Positions 7,943 to 16,385 of a stretch of 64,000 nt of DNA are shown here, one piece after another. Made by a program: the position numbers and the translations under genes. How positions within the stretch are numbered: position 1 is the first letter of the stretch; each line of letters starts with the position of its first letter. The notes beneath the pieces were generated by a model that was not told where the DNA came from, did not search any database, and saw only the letters and a program-made list of their open reading frames with translations. Source of the stretch: an uncultured Clostridia bacterium (GTDB taxonomy: Bacteria; Bacillota; Clostridia; Oscillospirales; Ruminococcaceae); the NCBI GenBank assembly GCA_947168885.1, contig CAMVNQ010000001.1, positions 554,981 through 618,980 on the forward strand. The letters are read 5' to 3'.

Positions 7943-9916
7943 ATGAGCGATATAAACGACAATACTAACGATACATATGTATCACCGGCTACACCGGAAA
8001 TACCCATGCCCATCATGGACGATAATGACTTGCCTGCAATGATTAATAATAATGCTAATACTGGTAAGACCGCTGTATTATTGCCAATACAGTATAATCC
8101 GGACAATTATTATTGGCGTAATATGCGTACACATGGGGTGGACGACAAGGTGTATGCTGCTATCTGCGCCCCACTTAATAACATTGCTAAGGCGTTTTGG
8201 CTTGACGATACATTATACTATGTTGATGATAATGACAAAGCCAAACCTATATCTAATTTTTTAGCAGTACCTATCGAGGATGTTACTATCGACAATGGTA
8301 ATGATCAACAGCGCTATATCAGCGTCATCGCGTTAAAAAGTAATGATTTTGTTGTTGCAGAGCTGCCAAAAGTTACAATTAAGATGTCTGATCTTGCCAA
8401 GATGGATTGGGTTAATGACAAGTGGGGGTGTGATGCTATTATCTACCCACCATACTCATCCTGCAAAGACAAGCTGCGTAGTATCATGATGATGATTGGT
8501 GCGGACACTGCAAACAAAAAGACGATATACAAATACACCGGCTTGTGTCAGCACGACGGCACATGGTGCTACCTGATGCCCGGTCATGTTATCGGCACAG
8601 AGGGTGTCGATGTACAGCTTGACAGCCATCTGCAGCACTACCATTTCCCAGCTACAGATGTTAATAATGATGATCGTAACAATGCTTTACGCACAATCAT
8701 TAATGTAGCCGACAGACGTGTAATTATCCCTGTTTTGGCGCTCGTATTTTTATCACCTCTCAACGCATTTTTGCGGCAGATAGATCATGAGCCGTCGTTT
8801 GTGATGTATCTGGTCGGCAAAACACAGAGCCGCAAATCCACTCTTGCCGCATTAATGCTCTCGTTTTTTGGTAAATTTACGAGTACAACACTGCCTGCAA
8901 ATTTTAAGGATACCGTTAATGCCATTGAGGCTAAGGCTCATTTTATTAATGATGCTCTGATGGTAGTTGACGACTATCACCCCGGATCCTCCGCAGAGCG
9001 TAGGATCATGAATCAGACGATGCAGGCAATATCGCGTATGTACGGTGACCGCTGTGCCCGCGATAGATTAACTCCCACTATTGATCTGCGTCCGGGCAAT
9101 GTGCCGCACGGCAATGTTATAGTTACCGGCGAGGATATTGCAGATATAGGTCAGTCAGGCATTGCTCGCAATTTTATAATAGATATCCGTCCTGATTCAG
9201 TGCCGGTTGGCGACACGCTCAATTTGGCACAGGCGTATGCTGCAGACGGTACTCTTGGGGCAACTATGAGTGATTACATTGCACAGCTGCTCCCGCAGGC
9301 AGATGAGCTCCCGTATAAACTCAAAACAATGTTTGAGGCGTATCGCCAAAAGGCAATCGCAGAAAAAATAAGTGGTCTTGGCCGCACCGGTGACATAGTT
9401 GCATGGCTGATGGTCGGACTTGATATGCTCGCCGAGTATCTGCGTGTATGTGGCATCAATGATATTGATTTGTCTGACTCGTGGGATATCCTTAAGGAGA
9501 TTGCCGAGGCTCAGGTCAACATGTCCGATAATGTCACACCTACACAGATGTTTATTGATGGTGTCAGTCAGCTTATTGTAATGGGCAAGATCCACACCAA
9601 ATACATTGGGTTAATACCTCAGATAGATCCCGTCAAGGGCAAAAATGTCGGATACAGTGATGATGATAATTATTATTTTGTCCCGGCTACGATTTATGCC
9701 GAGATATGTAGGTATTATACATCGCAACAAATAACATATCCGATTAGTTGTCAACGGTTAATGCAGCAGCTTGCGGACGACAAGATCAGCATAACTAATG
9801 ATGGTCGCAACAACTATCAAAAACGCATAGGCAACACCCGTAACAGATACCTGTGCATCCCGCGTCAGTACATCGATGACCTGTCCGATGACCAGGACGA
9901 TAGAGATGTCACCTGA
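7943..9916 (+). CDS. DUF927-like replicative ATPase/helicase
   Basis: The 657-residue protein has an Asp/Asn-rich N-terminus, then an ATPase core with the P-loop VGKTQSRKST near residue 290, Walker B ALMVVDDYHP near 339 and a GNVIVTGED sensor segment. This is the arrangement of DUF927 and phage/plasmid primase-helicase proteins that unwind element DNA. An AGGAGG-like site precedes the ATG. Its C-terminal part (after residue 520) may be a winged-helix module. It is flanked by GTGACA-repeat DNA and precedes a serine recombinase, fitting a replication function for the left-hand element. No separate primase domain is recognised. Confidence 0.75.
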   Translation: MSDINDNTNDTYVSPATPEIPMPIMDDNDLPAMINNNANTGKTAVLLPIQYNPDNYYWRNMRTHGVDDKVYAAICAPLNNIAKAFWLDDTLYYVDDNDKAKPISNFLAVPIEDVTIDNGNDQQRYISVIALKSNDFVVAELPKVTIKMSDLAKMDWVNDKWGCDAIIYPPYSSCKDKLRSIMMMIGADTANKKTIYKYTGLCQHDGTWCYLMPGHVIGTEGVDVQLDSHLQHYHFPATDVNNDDRNNALRTIINVADRRVIIPVLALVFLSPLNAFLRQIDHEPSFVMYLVGKTQSRKSTLAALMLSFFGKFTSTTLPANFKDTVNAIEAKAHFINDALMVVDDYHPGSSAERRIMNQTMQAISRMYGDRCARDRLTPTIDLRPGNVPHGNVIVTGEDIADIGQSGIARNFIIDIRPDSVPVGDTLNLAQAYAADGTLGATMSDYIAQLLPQADELPYKLKTMFEAYRQKAIAEKISGLGRTGDIVAWLMVGLDMLAEYLRVCGINDIDLSDSWDILKEIAEAQVNMSDNVTPTQMFIDGVSQLIVMGKIHTKYIGLIPQIDPVKGKNVGYSDDDNYYFVPATIYAEICRYYTSQQITYPISCQRLMQQLADDKISITNDGRNNYQKRIGNTRNRYLCIPRQYIDDLSDDQDDRDVT

Positions 9917-10004
9917 TCACTTACTCACAGCAACTGCCGGTATATGATTAATATCATATACCGGTACAATAAATAATTTTATTTTATGAAAGAAGGAATT
10001 TACC

Positions 10005-10205
10005 ATGACCAAAGAAGAACTTTTGGAAAACTACAAAACAATCATCGATACCCAGTGTACGATCAACACCGATAAGTCCGTAGCAATACAAAAAGCATGG
10101 GATATGTGCATACTCTTAGGTAAACGTCACAGGTTTTGGGAACACATATACCTGGAATGCTGGTGCAAGGCTATGCAGGCTCGTGAGCGCAATGCAAAAT
10201 CGTAA
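10005..10205 (+). CDS. Small hypothetical protein (66 aa)
   Basis: A good ribosome-binding site (GAAGGA) precedes the ATG. The product is mostly helical and rich in Cys and Trp (FWEHIYLECWCKAM). I do not recognise a family. It lies between the ATPase and the serine recombinase, in the place where small accessory or control proteins are often found in such elements. Confidence 0.6.
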   Translation: MTKEELLENYKTIIDTQCTINTDKSVAIQKAWDMCILLGKRHRFWEHIYLECWCKAMQARERNAKS

Positions 10206-10224
10206 TAAACCAAGTGGTGACACT

Positions 10225-10252
10225 GGTGACAGCCAGTTCAATGGCTGTCACC
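10225..10252 (+). terminator. Hairpin after the 66-aa gene
   Basis: GGTGACAGCCA and TGGCTGTCACC form an 11-bp perfect stem with a 6-nt loop, followed by ACTTTTG. It is a weak terminator or, since GTGACA words recur at 7376 and 7915, part of a protein-binding site. Confidence 0.5.
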
Positions 10253-10307
10253 ACTTTTGTCGCTCTAATAATATTTGTGTATGAAAACTAAGACAGAAAG
10301 TGATAAT

Positions 10308-11816
10308 ATGAAAGCAGTAATATACGCAAGATACTCATGTGATAACCAACGTGAGGAATCAATCGAAGGACAGCTCCGCGAGTGCCTAGCGTTTGCAGAT
10401 CGCAAAGGGTACACAGTCATCAAAACCTATGCAGACAGAGCAATATCCGGCAAGAAAGCCGAAAATCGTCCGGAATTTCAGCAGATGATAACGGACAGTG
10501 CAAGCGGAGAATTTGACATAGTTATTGTGTGGAAGATAGATCGTTTTTCGCGAGACAAGTATGATAGCGTGGTATATAAAACTAAACTTCGCAAAAACGG
10601 TGTCTCTGTAATATCGGCAACCGAACCTATTGACGATACCCCCGAAGGTAAGCTAATGGAATCTATATTTGAGGGCTTCTCGGAATACTATATTAAGGAT
10701 ATGGCGCAAAAGACTGGACGCGGTATGACGGAAAACGCTTTAAAAGGCACCTTTAACGGCGGTACGATAACCTACGGTTATACTATTGATAAAGACAAGC
10801 ATTTTCACAAAGATCCTGCAACAGCTCCTATCGTTTCTGATATTTTTGTACGTTATGCTGAGGGCGAGCCTATCCGCAGCATAGTTGATGAGCTTAACAG
10901 CAAAGGGATAAAAACTAACAACGGCAGAAAGATTACATACCATTTTGTAAACTGGCTTCTCAAAAATCGCCGTTATCTCGGCGAGTACACTTTTCGTGAG
11001 GTGATCAACACGGAAGCCATACCGCCGCTTGTTACTCACGATGTTTTTGAAAAATGTCAGAAAAGATTATCTGATAATAAGCATAAATCTGCCTCTTTCC
11101 GGAAATTTGATGAAAAATATCTGTTGACCCGTAAGGCGTTTTGTGGGTGCTGTGGCGATACAATGTCAGGTATCAGCGGCACAGGAAAAGACAACAGCCG
11201 TTACCGTTACTATCAGTGTATGACATCAAAGACAAAAAAATGTCATAAAAAACTGATAAAAAAGGATTTGCTCGAAAACAGCGTAATACAGCTGATAATG
11301 CAGTTGTTTAAAAACAAGTCGCTGGTCAAGCGTATCTGTGATACCTGTTATGCTTTACAGAGCACGGAAAGCACAGATCTCCCGGCGTTAAGAAAGCAGT
11401 TGAGTCAGAATAAGCGGGAAATAGCCAACATTATGAAAGCTGTTAAAGCCGGACTGGTCACAAAGTCAACCAAAGCAGAGCTTGAACGCCTCGAAGAAGA
11501 GCAGCAGCGAATTGAGGCGGAGATAACCAGGGAACAGATCGCCCGTCCGATCATTTCTCGCGATTTCATCGAATCATGGATCATGGGTTTTGCAAAGTCT
11601 AACCTTAAAAACCAGGAACAGAACCAGCGGCTTATCGACATTTTCGTTAACTGCGTCTATGTTTACGATGATAAAATCGTGGTCATGTTCAATTACAAGG
11701 ATGGGGAACGGGCTATTATGCTCGAAGATGTGGAAAAAGCTATGAAAAAAGAGAACACCCACCTTTGCAGTGAGTGTTCGTCTATGTTTAAGTCTGGTGA
11801 CCCGTACGGGAATTGA
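10308..11816 (+). CDS. Large serine recombinase
   Basis: The N-terminal resolvase domain shows MKAVIYARYS with the catalytic Ser at residue 10, followed by the conserved VIVWKIDRFSRD. A recombinase domain and a Zn ribbon follow (CGCCGDTMSG ... YYQC), then a coiled-coil segment rich in Glu near residues 360-410, as in large serine integrases of Clostridia. The start at 10308 gives the canonical N-terminus with AGAAAG upstream; in-frame ATG 10281 and TTG 10275 are alternatives. The last codons (SGDPYGN*) read into a 24-bp sequence that recurs at 54276 and equals the reverse complement of a tRNA 3' end, so the C-terminal tail was fixed by integration. It is the probable integrase of the left element. 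Confidence 0.9.
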   Translation: MKAVIYARYSCDNQREESIEGQLRECLAFADRKGYTVIKTYADRAISGKKAENRPEFQQMITDSASGEFDIVIVWKIDRFSRDKYDSVVYKTKLRKNGVSVISATEPIDDTPEGKLMESIFEGFSEYYIKDMAQKTGRGMTENALKGTFNGGTITYGYTIDKDKHFHKDPATAPIVSDIFVRYAEGEPIRSIVDELNSKGIKTNNGRKITYHFVNWLLKNRRYLGEYTFREVINTEAIPPLVTHDVFEKCQKRLSDNKHKSASFRKFDEKYLLTRKAFCGCCGDTMSGISGTGKDNSRYRYYQCMTSKTKKCHKKLIKKDLLENSVIQLIMQLFKNKSLVKRICDTCYALQSTESTDLPALRKQLSQNKREIANIMKAVKAGLVTKSTKAELERLEEEQQRIEAEITREQIARPIISRDFIESWIMGFAKSNLKNQEQNQRLIDIFVNCVYVYDDKIVVMFNYKDGERAIMLEDVEKAMKKENTHLCSECSSMFKSGDPYGN

Positions 11817-11817
11817 A
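11794..11817 (-). repeat. attL core: tRNA 3'-end direct repeat, copy 1
   Basis: The 24-bp sequence containing GGTGACCCGTACGGGAATTG is identical to 54276-54299. Its reverse complement, ending CCCGTACGGGTCACCA, is a T-arm, acceptor stem and CCA of a tRNA, most like tRNA-Glu of Firmicutes from memory. The rest of the tRNA is not present here, so this is a partial copy made by site-specific integration. Confidence 0.85.
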
Positions 11818-11958
11818 AGCACCGCCCAATCTTGAGCTTATCTTTCGCGATTATTCCTAATGTCACGCAATCGCTTTAGTGGAGCCGGTTTAGCCTGTTG
11901 TATGTGTTGGCATTCTAAGCTTATTAATTGTATCAAAATGCAAGTTTTGAACCTTGGC

Positions 11959-12009
11959 AAAGAACAAATAAAGAACAAATATTTTGATTAAATTATATGG
12001 CATATCTCT
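11959..12009. promoter_or_regulatory. Arm-type boxes and shared operator at the left element end
   Basis: Two AAAGAACAA boxes 11 bp apart (11959-11967, 11970-11978) match an identical pair at 54190-54209, as expected for integrase arm sites. TGGCATATCTCT at 11998-12009 recurs, in direct and inverted copies, around the integrase promoter at 52890-52958. The stretch 11818-12035 holds no other gene. Confidence 0.7.
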
Positions 12010-12035
12010 AATTTTTTTAATAGGAGGATTGCTTA

Positions 12036-12398
12036 ATGGGAAAAACAAATATTGACACAGTCAAGGAAAGAACCTATATTATCAATCATATCAAGATGTT
12101 ACTTGATCAACTCATTGAGCTTGAAAAGCTTGAAAATCCGGATATGACAATTGACAAGTCTCAAATCGAGAAACCTCAGGAAATGCCAAAGGCAAAACCC
12201 GGTGTACCGGTCATGCTTACTATCAAGGAATGCGTTGAGCAGTTCGATTGTCTCAAAGAGTTTACAGTTCGATGGCTTGTAAAGAACAATAAGGTTAAAT
12301 ATATAAGGCCAGGTGATACAGGCAAGGGTAGAGTGTTAATCAACAGAGACAGTATTGTTGAATATCTTGAATCGAAAAACAATAATAATTCAAAATAG
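12036..12398 (+). CDS. Excisionase-like HTH protein
   Basis: The 120-residue protein has a variable N-terminal helix and a C-terminal MerR/excisionase-type HTH (MLTIKECVEQFDC ... VRWLVKNNKVKYIR ... VLINRDSIVEYLE). An AGGAGG ribosome-binding site precedes it. It is the first gene inside the left end of the 42.5-kb element, immediately downstream of integrase arm boxes, and an operator shared with the integrase lies in its leader. It is probably a recombination directionality factor or regulator, active together with the integrase across the circle junction. Confidence 0.75.
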   Translation: MGKTNIDTVKERTYIINHIKMLLDQLIELEKLENPDMTIDKSQIEKPQEMPKAKPGVPVMLTIKECVEQFDCLKEFTVRWLVKNNKVKYIRPGDTGKGRVLINRDSIVEYLESKNNNNSK

Positions 12399-12542
12399 TG
12401 TCGTACATTCTGAAAACTGATGCTAACAACAGTAAGCTACGGTATCGCACAGCACTTTACCAAACTGTAGATTTGAGTATCATTTAGCAGCTTGTTGTGA
12501 TTTGTAGCGGCAAAAAGTATTTTGACATATCCTTGTATTGTG

Positions 12543-12573
12543 AGTGCGCAAGTGAACGCTTGCGCACTTTTTA
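12543..12573 (+). terminator. Intrinsic terminator
   Basis: AGTGCGCAAG-tgaacg-CTTGCGCACT is a perfect 10-bp stem followed by TTTTTATCC. It ends plus-strand transcription from 12036 and overlaps the stop of the convergent nucleotidyltransferase gene. Confidence 0.85.
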
Positions 12574-12918
12574 TCCTTTGCCTGTATATCGTATGCCTTC
12601 CGTTATCACATTCCGATAATAAGGAAGAATGTCAGAATATCTTCTGAATTGTTCCAAAGGTTTTGCTGTAATTGAAACAGTAATATCATGTTCAAGGCTT
12701 AATTTGCTGTTAATAGCAGATACCTTGCTTCTGATCTCAGCAAGTGCTTCGAGATCCATATCAACGGTAACGAGGATATCAATATCACTCTCATCGTCAT
12801 AATCGCCGCGAGCGTAGGAGCCGTAAAGATAAACGTCTGTCAATTTATCGGCAAATAAATCGCTGCACATCTGATACGCTTGTGCAAAAATATCTAAAGC
12901 TTGATCCCTTGTACACAT
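12571..12918 (-). CDS. MNT-type nucleotidyltransferase
   Basis: The 115-residue protein is a minimal Pol-beta-type nucleotidyltransferase with the signature GSYARGDYDDESDIDILV (GS motif plus D-x-D). Such domains are antitoxins in HEPN-MNT modules or free AMP/GMP transferases. No HEPN partner is adjacent; the upstream neighbour is an AAA ATPase 50 bp away, so the two may work as a pair. A truncated paralogue of its 5' end lies at 16170-16275. Confidence 0.8.
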   Translation of the reverse strand: MCTRDQALDIFAQAYQMCSDLFADKLTDVYLYGSYARGDYDDESDIDILVTVDMDLEALAEIRSKVSAINSKLSLEHDITVSITAKPLEQFRRYSDILPYYRNVITEGIRYTGKG

Positions 12919-12968
12919 ATCCTTATTTCTTTCCGAATTGTACTTGACATAGTAAATGAATTTTGACT

Positions 12969-14144
12969 CTATTTTGCCAATTCTTTATAAGCCCTATTGT
13001 TTTTTGCCATAAAATGATCGGATATTGCTTTTACTTTCTCATCGGAAGCTGTCTCGATAGGTTCAGCCTCCAGTTCATCAAGAAGATGATCATCCGGAAT
13101 AGAACCGAACACATCGTTTTCAAAAGCACATTTTACCGAATCCGTGTTTCTTTTCAGGTAATCTGACGCAAAGACAGCGGAAACCTTGTATTTTCCGTTG
13201 TCTATTTCTTTTTTCAGAAATGCAAAGGAATGTTTCGGCAGATTCAGATCGAGCATATCGGTATTATGCGTAGTGAATATGAGCTGATCGTTCTTGCCAA
13301 GTCTTTCAAGCATCAAGCCAAATATCCGCTTTTCAATATCGCTTTGGATATATGAAAAATGTTCATCGCAATAATAGAAACTGCCGTTTGAGGATAGCAT
13401 TGAGGCAAGGAATATTGATACATCAATGCCCTCAGCGGTACCGCTTGAAAGAATATCCTTGTTCAGGAGCTTACCTTCCTGAATTATTATCTCCTGTCCG
13501 CGACGACGGATAATAAACGAGTCTTTCAGATCTTTTGCCATAGAAATATCCGTCAGAGTCGGATCGAGTGTTCCGATAACTGCCTGCAGAGTTTTAAGCA
13601 GGACTTCGTTTTTGATCTCTGATAGTTTCAGCGATCTTTCGATTTCCGGATACGCAAATCTGTAATTCAATGTACCGACAGCTTTTTTCAGCTTTTTAAG
13701 ACTGCCAGATATTTCATCTGAATGATCTTTCAGCTTTGAAACAGCCTTTTCGTATGAATCGCTAATCCCTATATCGGCGCTAAAATACTGTAATTCAACA
13801 TTCTGTTTGTTTACAGTACCGGATATTCTGTGCAGAGTAAAGCCCTCGTTGACAAAATCGACCTGAAAAGTCGCCGTAGCATCAGCGGACACAAGCTCTT
13901 TGAAATATGCCTCATTGGTCTCATTTAATGCATCGAATATTTTAAGGAGAGCTTTACCGAAGCTCGTCTTTCCGGCAGCATTGGCTCCCATAAGAATAAC
14001 AGCTTTCAGATAGCGGAAACGCTCGCGCCCGTCAAGATGTTCATCCTCTATAAGCGACCCTACGACTTTCTTCGGATAGGTGAAGTTGATATGAAAATTG
14101 TCGAAACCGTATATATTATTCAGCTTTACATCAAGAATTATCAT
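12969..14144 (-). CDS. AAA ATPase of the ABC/OLD-like (AAA_15/21) group
   Basis: The 391-residue protein has Walker A LMGANAAGKTSFG near residue 54, an ABC-like signature SSGTAEGIDVS, Walker B FYYCDEHF and a switch-like TTHNTDMLDL near the C-terminus. This is the design of stand-alone ATPases in abortive infection and restriction systems (AbiL/RloC-like). No nuclease domain is visible in the protein. It lies upstream of the MNT nucleotidyltransferase on the same strand, so the two probably form one defence or toxin-antitoxin unit; the role is inferred from context. Confidence 0.78.
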   Translation of the reverse strand: MIILDVKLNNIYGFDNFHINFTYPKKVVGSLIEDEHLDGRERFRYLKAVILMGANAAGKTSFGKALLKIFDALNETNEAYFKELVSADATATFQVDFVNEGFTLHRISGTVNKQNVELQYFSADIGISDSYEKAVSKLKDHSDEISGSLKKLKKAVGTLNYRFAYPEIERSLKLSEIKNEVLLKTLQAVIGTLDPTLTDISMAKDLKDSFIIRRRGQEIIIQEGKLLNKDILSSGTAEGIDVSIFLASMLSSNGSFYYCDEHFSYIQSDIEKRIFGLMLERLGKNDQLIFTTHNTDMLDLNLPKHSFAFLKKEIDNGKYKVSAVFASDYLKRNTDSVKCAFENDVFGSIPDDHLLDELEAEPIETASDEKVKAISDHFMAKNNRAYKELAK

Positions 14145-14230
14145 AACAGGTCCTCATTTCTTCGCGCTTCGCGATATAACGATAGCACGTTTTGAGGCGT
14201 TTGTCAAGACTTTTCTGCTATTTCAGTAGT

Positions 14231-14312
14231 AAGTCGGCGATAAATAAGCAGTAAACAAGCGGTAATCGGTGGTAAACAGGTGGTAAATTCAGGCGGTAAA
14301 TCGGCGGTAAAA
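14231..14312. repeat. 11-bp-phased GGTAAA repeat array
   Basis: Seven copies of a (c/t)gGTAAa-like word are spaced 11, 11, 10, 11, 13 and 11 bp apart. The spacing is the same as in the arrays at 54412 and 63791, though the word differs. Such arrays suit arm-type binding sites of tyrosine recombinases and may be the fossil end of an older insertion. Confidence 0.6.
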
Positions 14313-14338
14313 ATACAAAACAATATGGTTAAAAGCTA

Positions 14339-14367
14339 TTGACTTTACCCGATTTGCATGATATAAT
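14339..14367 (+). promoter_or_regulatory. Sigma-A-type promoter for fic
   Basis: TTGACT and TATAAT are separated by exactly 17 bp, 60 bp upstream of the Fic gene start. Confidence 0.85.
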
Positions 14368-14427
14368 AATTTATACAGCCAAAATCGGCCGATATTTGAC
14401 GATTGAATGTGATAGGAGGCGATTATA

Positions 14428-15597
14428 ATGTCGAATATACCGTTGTACAAACTCTACCACAGCGATAAATCCGCTTACGAAAAGCAGTATAATGAATTCT
14501 TTAATAATGATGATACTATCCATATTGACATTCATGTTAAAGACAATGAAGCGTTTATCTATCCCACACCGGATATATACAAGACTATCATTGAAATAGA
14601 ACGCACGGATAAGCAGATCAATGCGCTGACATCCGAATTGCCTGAAATAGCCTTAAAGCAATATACTGTAAAGAGTCTGATCGGCGAAGTTGTCACAACC
14701 AATGACATCGAGGGTGTGAGAAGCACACGGAAGGAAATAGGAGCTATAATAGACTCTATCCCTAACAGCAAAAAATCAAAGCGGTTTACCGGACTTGTCA
14801 ACAAGTATAAAGCGCTTGCTTCCGGAGACGTGATTTCGCTGAAAACCTGCTCCGATGTCAGAAAAATATATGATGATATTTTTATTGAGGAGATTGAAGA
14901 GACCGACAAACCCGACGGAGAATTGTTCAGAGCAAAGAGCGTTATAGTCGAAGGTGATAACGGCACTGTCATCCATACCGGTTTAGAGCCTGAATCGGCT
15001 ATCAATCTTGCTATGACGAAAGCGTTAATGCTCCTGAACGATGACAGGTATGATATGCTTATCAGAATATCGGCTTTTCATTTCCTGTTCGGATATATCC
15101 ACCCGTTCTATGACGGCAACGGAAGAATGAGCCGCTTTATTAGCTGCTATTTGCTGTCAAAATGCCTTAATCCCCTGATAGGATACAGACTTTCGCATAC
15201 GATCAAAGATAATATCAATAAGTATTACAAAGGTTTCGAGATTTGCGAAAAATTCAGCAGCAAGGGTGATCTGTCGCCGTTTGTTGAAACATTCCTGAAT
15301 ATCATTCTTGCCGCTGAAAAGCAATTGCTTGATACTCTCACGGAGAAACAGCAGCTGTATAAGAATTACTATCGGTGTATATCATCATACCCCGATAAGG
15401 ACTTGTACGATCTGCTGCTGCAGGCTTCGCTTTTCTCTGATAAGGGTATCGGCTATCAAGATATGATTGATTGTCTGCATATTTCGCTGTCAACTCTTAA
15501 AACAAAGTTGGGTGAGATCAGACCGGAGCTTCTTAAAAAGTTCAAGAATAAGTATGTGTATTACTCTTTGAATTTGAACGAGCTGGATAAAGAATGA
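14428..15597 (+). CDS. Fic family protein
   Basis: The 389-residue protein carries the Fic core HPFYDGNGRMSRF near residue 228, whose His is the catalytic base for AMPylation or related NMP transfer. Upstream, the segment VTTNDIEGVRSTRKE resembles the (S/T)xxxE(G/N) inhibitory helix of class II Fic proteins, so the enzyme may be self-inhibited. A winged-helix-like C-terminus (GYQDMIDCLHISLSTLKTKL) is common in this subgroup. The gene has its own promoter and an AGGAGG site. It may act as a stress or defence toxin; the target is unknown. Confidence 0.88.
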   Translation: MSNIPLYKLYHSDKSAYEKQYNEFFNNDDTIHIDIHVKDNEAFIYPTPDIYKTIIEIERTDKQINALTSELPEIALKQYTVKSLIGEVVTTNDIEGVRSTRKEIGAIIDSIPNSKKSKRFTGLVNKYKALASGDVISLKTCSDVRKIYDDIFIEEIEETDKPDGELFRAKSVIVEGDNGTVIHTGLEPESAINLAMTKALMLLNDDRYDMLIRISAFHFLFGYIHPFYDGNGRMSRFISCYLLSKCLNPLIGYRLSHTIKDNINKYYKGFEICEKFSSKGDLSPFVETFLNIILAAEKQLLDTLTEKQQLYKNYYRCISSYPDKDLYDLLLQASLFSDKGIGYQDMIDCLHISLSTLKTKLGEIRPELLKKFKNKYVYYSLNLNELDKE

Positions 15598-15599
15598 TG

Positions 15600-15670
15600 A
15601 TAATGGAAATGCATCTGCTTTTTTGGTAGCAGTATTCAAGCCCCGCTTCCAGCTTTTCGATCTCGGTCAT
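15600..15670 (-). pseudogene. 5' remnant of an acetyltransferase-like gene
   Basis: An AGGAGG-like site and ATG at 15670 open MTEIEKLEAGLEYCYQKS, which resembles the start of sugar O-acetyltransferases. The frame is cut off after about 20 codons at the end of the Fic gene, so the rest was lost when the Fic cassette arrived. Confidence 0.4.
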
Positions 15671-15685
15671 ATCATATCCTCCGTT

Positions 15686-15813
15686 TCAGTTTGCCATAGC
15701 AGCCTTTTTAAGCGCAGTCTTTTTCCCGACGCTTCTGATAAACACGATGTAATCTATCACGACTATCACCGCGCAGACGCACCATATCGCGGGTTCGAGT
15801 ATCGAGAGAGATC
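15686..15813 (-). pseudogene. 3' remnant of a membrane-protein gene
   Basis: The minus-strand frame ending at the TGA at 15686-15688 encodes a hydrophobic segment (CAVIVVIDYIVFI) and a basic tail. No start is visible, and the frame abuts the nucleotidyltransferase gene at 15816. It looks like the last ~40 codons of a lost gene that preceded the acetyltransferase-like remnant. Confidence 0.4.
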
Positions 15814-15815
15814 TT

Positions 15816-16148
15816 TTACGCTGCTTTCCAAAGTACGATCCCCTCTTTTGCAACATTCTTATAGAACGGAACTATCTCCTGCCATTTCTTATAGTCATCA
15901 TCCGGGATGTCAATAACCGAGAACAACTTCCCATATTTCAGATTCATATCAACGATAAAGTCAGTTAGTTTATCATCATCAGTAGCAGAAAGAGGACGGT
16001 TAATGATCAGAGCTACATCAACATCGGAATCCCTGTCTGCGGTACCGCGGGCAACGGACCCATATAGGATGATAGCACTTACTGTTCCGCCTATTATTTC
16101 GAGAATTCCTTTTACAAGTTCGTCAAGGGTAGATTGTTCTATGCTCAT
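15816..16148 (-). CDS. MNT-type nucleotidyltransferase
   Basis: The product has the GS motif and D-x-D of Pol-beta-type minimal nucleotidyltransferases (YGSVARGTADRDSDVDVALI). The start at 16148 (MSIEQSTLDEL) is chosen because AGGAAG lies 6 nt upstream; the longer track start adds residues that belong to a decayed upstream paralogue. The C-terminal KWQEIVPFYKNVAKEGI matches the DILPYYRNVITEGI of the 12571 gene, so the two are paralogues. No HEPN partner is adjacent. Confidence 0.78.
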   Translation of the reverse strand: MSIEQSTLDELVKGILEIIGGTVSAIILYGSVARGTADRDSDVDVALIINRPLSATDDDKLTDFIVDMNLKYGKLFSVIDIPDDDYKKWQEIVPFYKNVAKEGIVLWKAA

Positions 16149-16169
16149 GTCCATCTTCCTTTCTGCGGC

Positions 16170-16275
16170 AGTAGGTGCTGTAAAGATATGCGTCTGTGGA
16201 TTTGCCGGCAAATAAATCGCTGCACATCTTATACGCTTGTGAGAAAAAATCTAAAGTCTGATTTATTGTACACAT
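16170..16275 (-). pseudogene. Truncated 5' copy of a nucleotidyltransferase gene
   Basis: An ATG at 16275 opens a frame MCTINQTLDFFSQAYKMCSD that closely matches the start of the gene at 12918 (MCTRDQALDIFAQAYQMCSD). Similarity ends at the YLYG motif, where the sequence runs into the leader of the 15816-16148 gene. It is a recombination scar between two nucleotidyltransferase genes. Confidence 0.7.
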
Positions 16276-16385
16276 ATCCTTACCTCCAATCCTTGATTTT
16301 CTTTATTATACCACAGATTATTAGGAATTGCCAACAGTTCTGAAACAAGTATTTATCGCTGTGTCATCTGCCTCATCGTCCGGAT

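Noticed and set aside
9197-9595. 132-aa minus-strand ORF
   Set aside because: It is antisense to the DUF927-like ATPase gene, which has P-loop and Walker B motifs.
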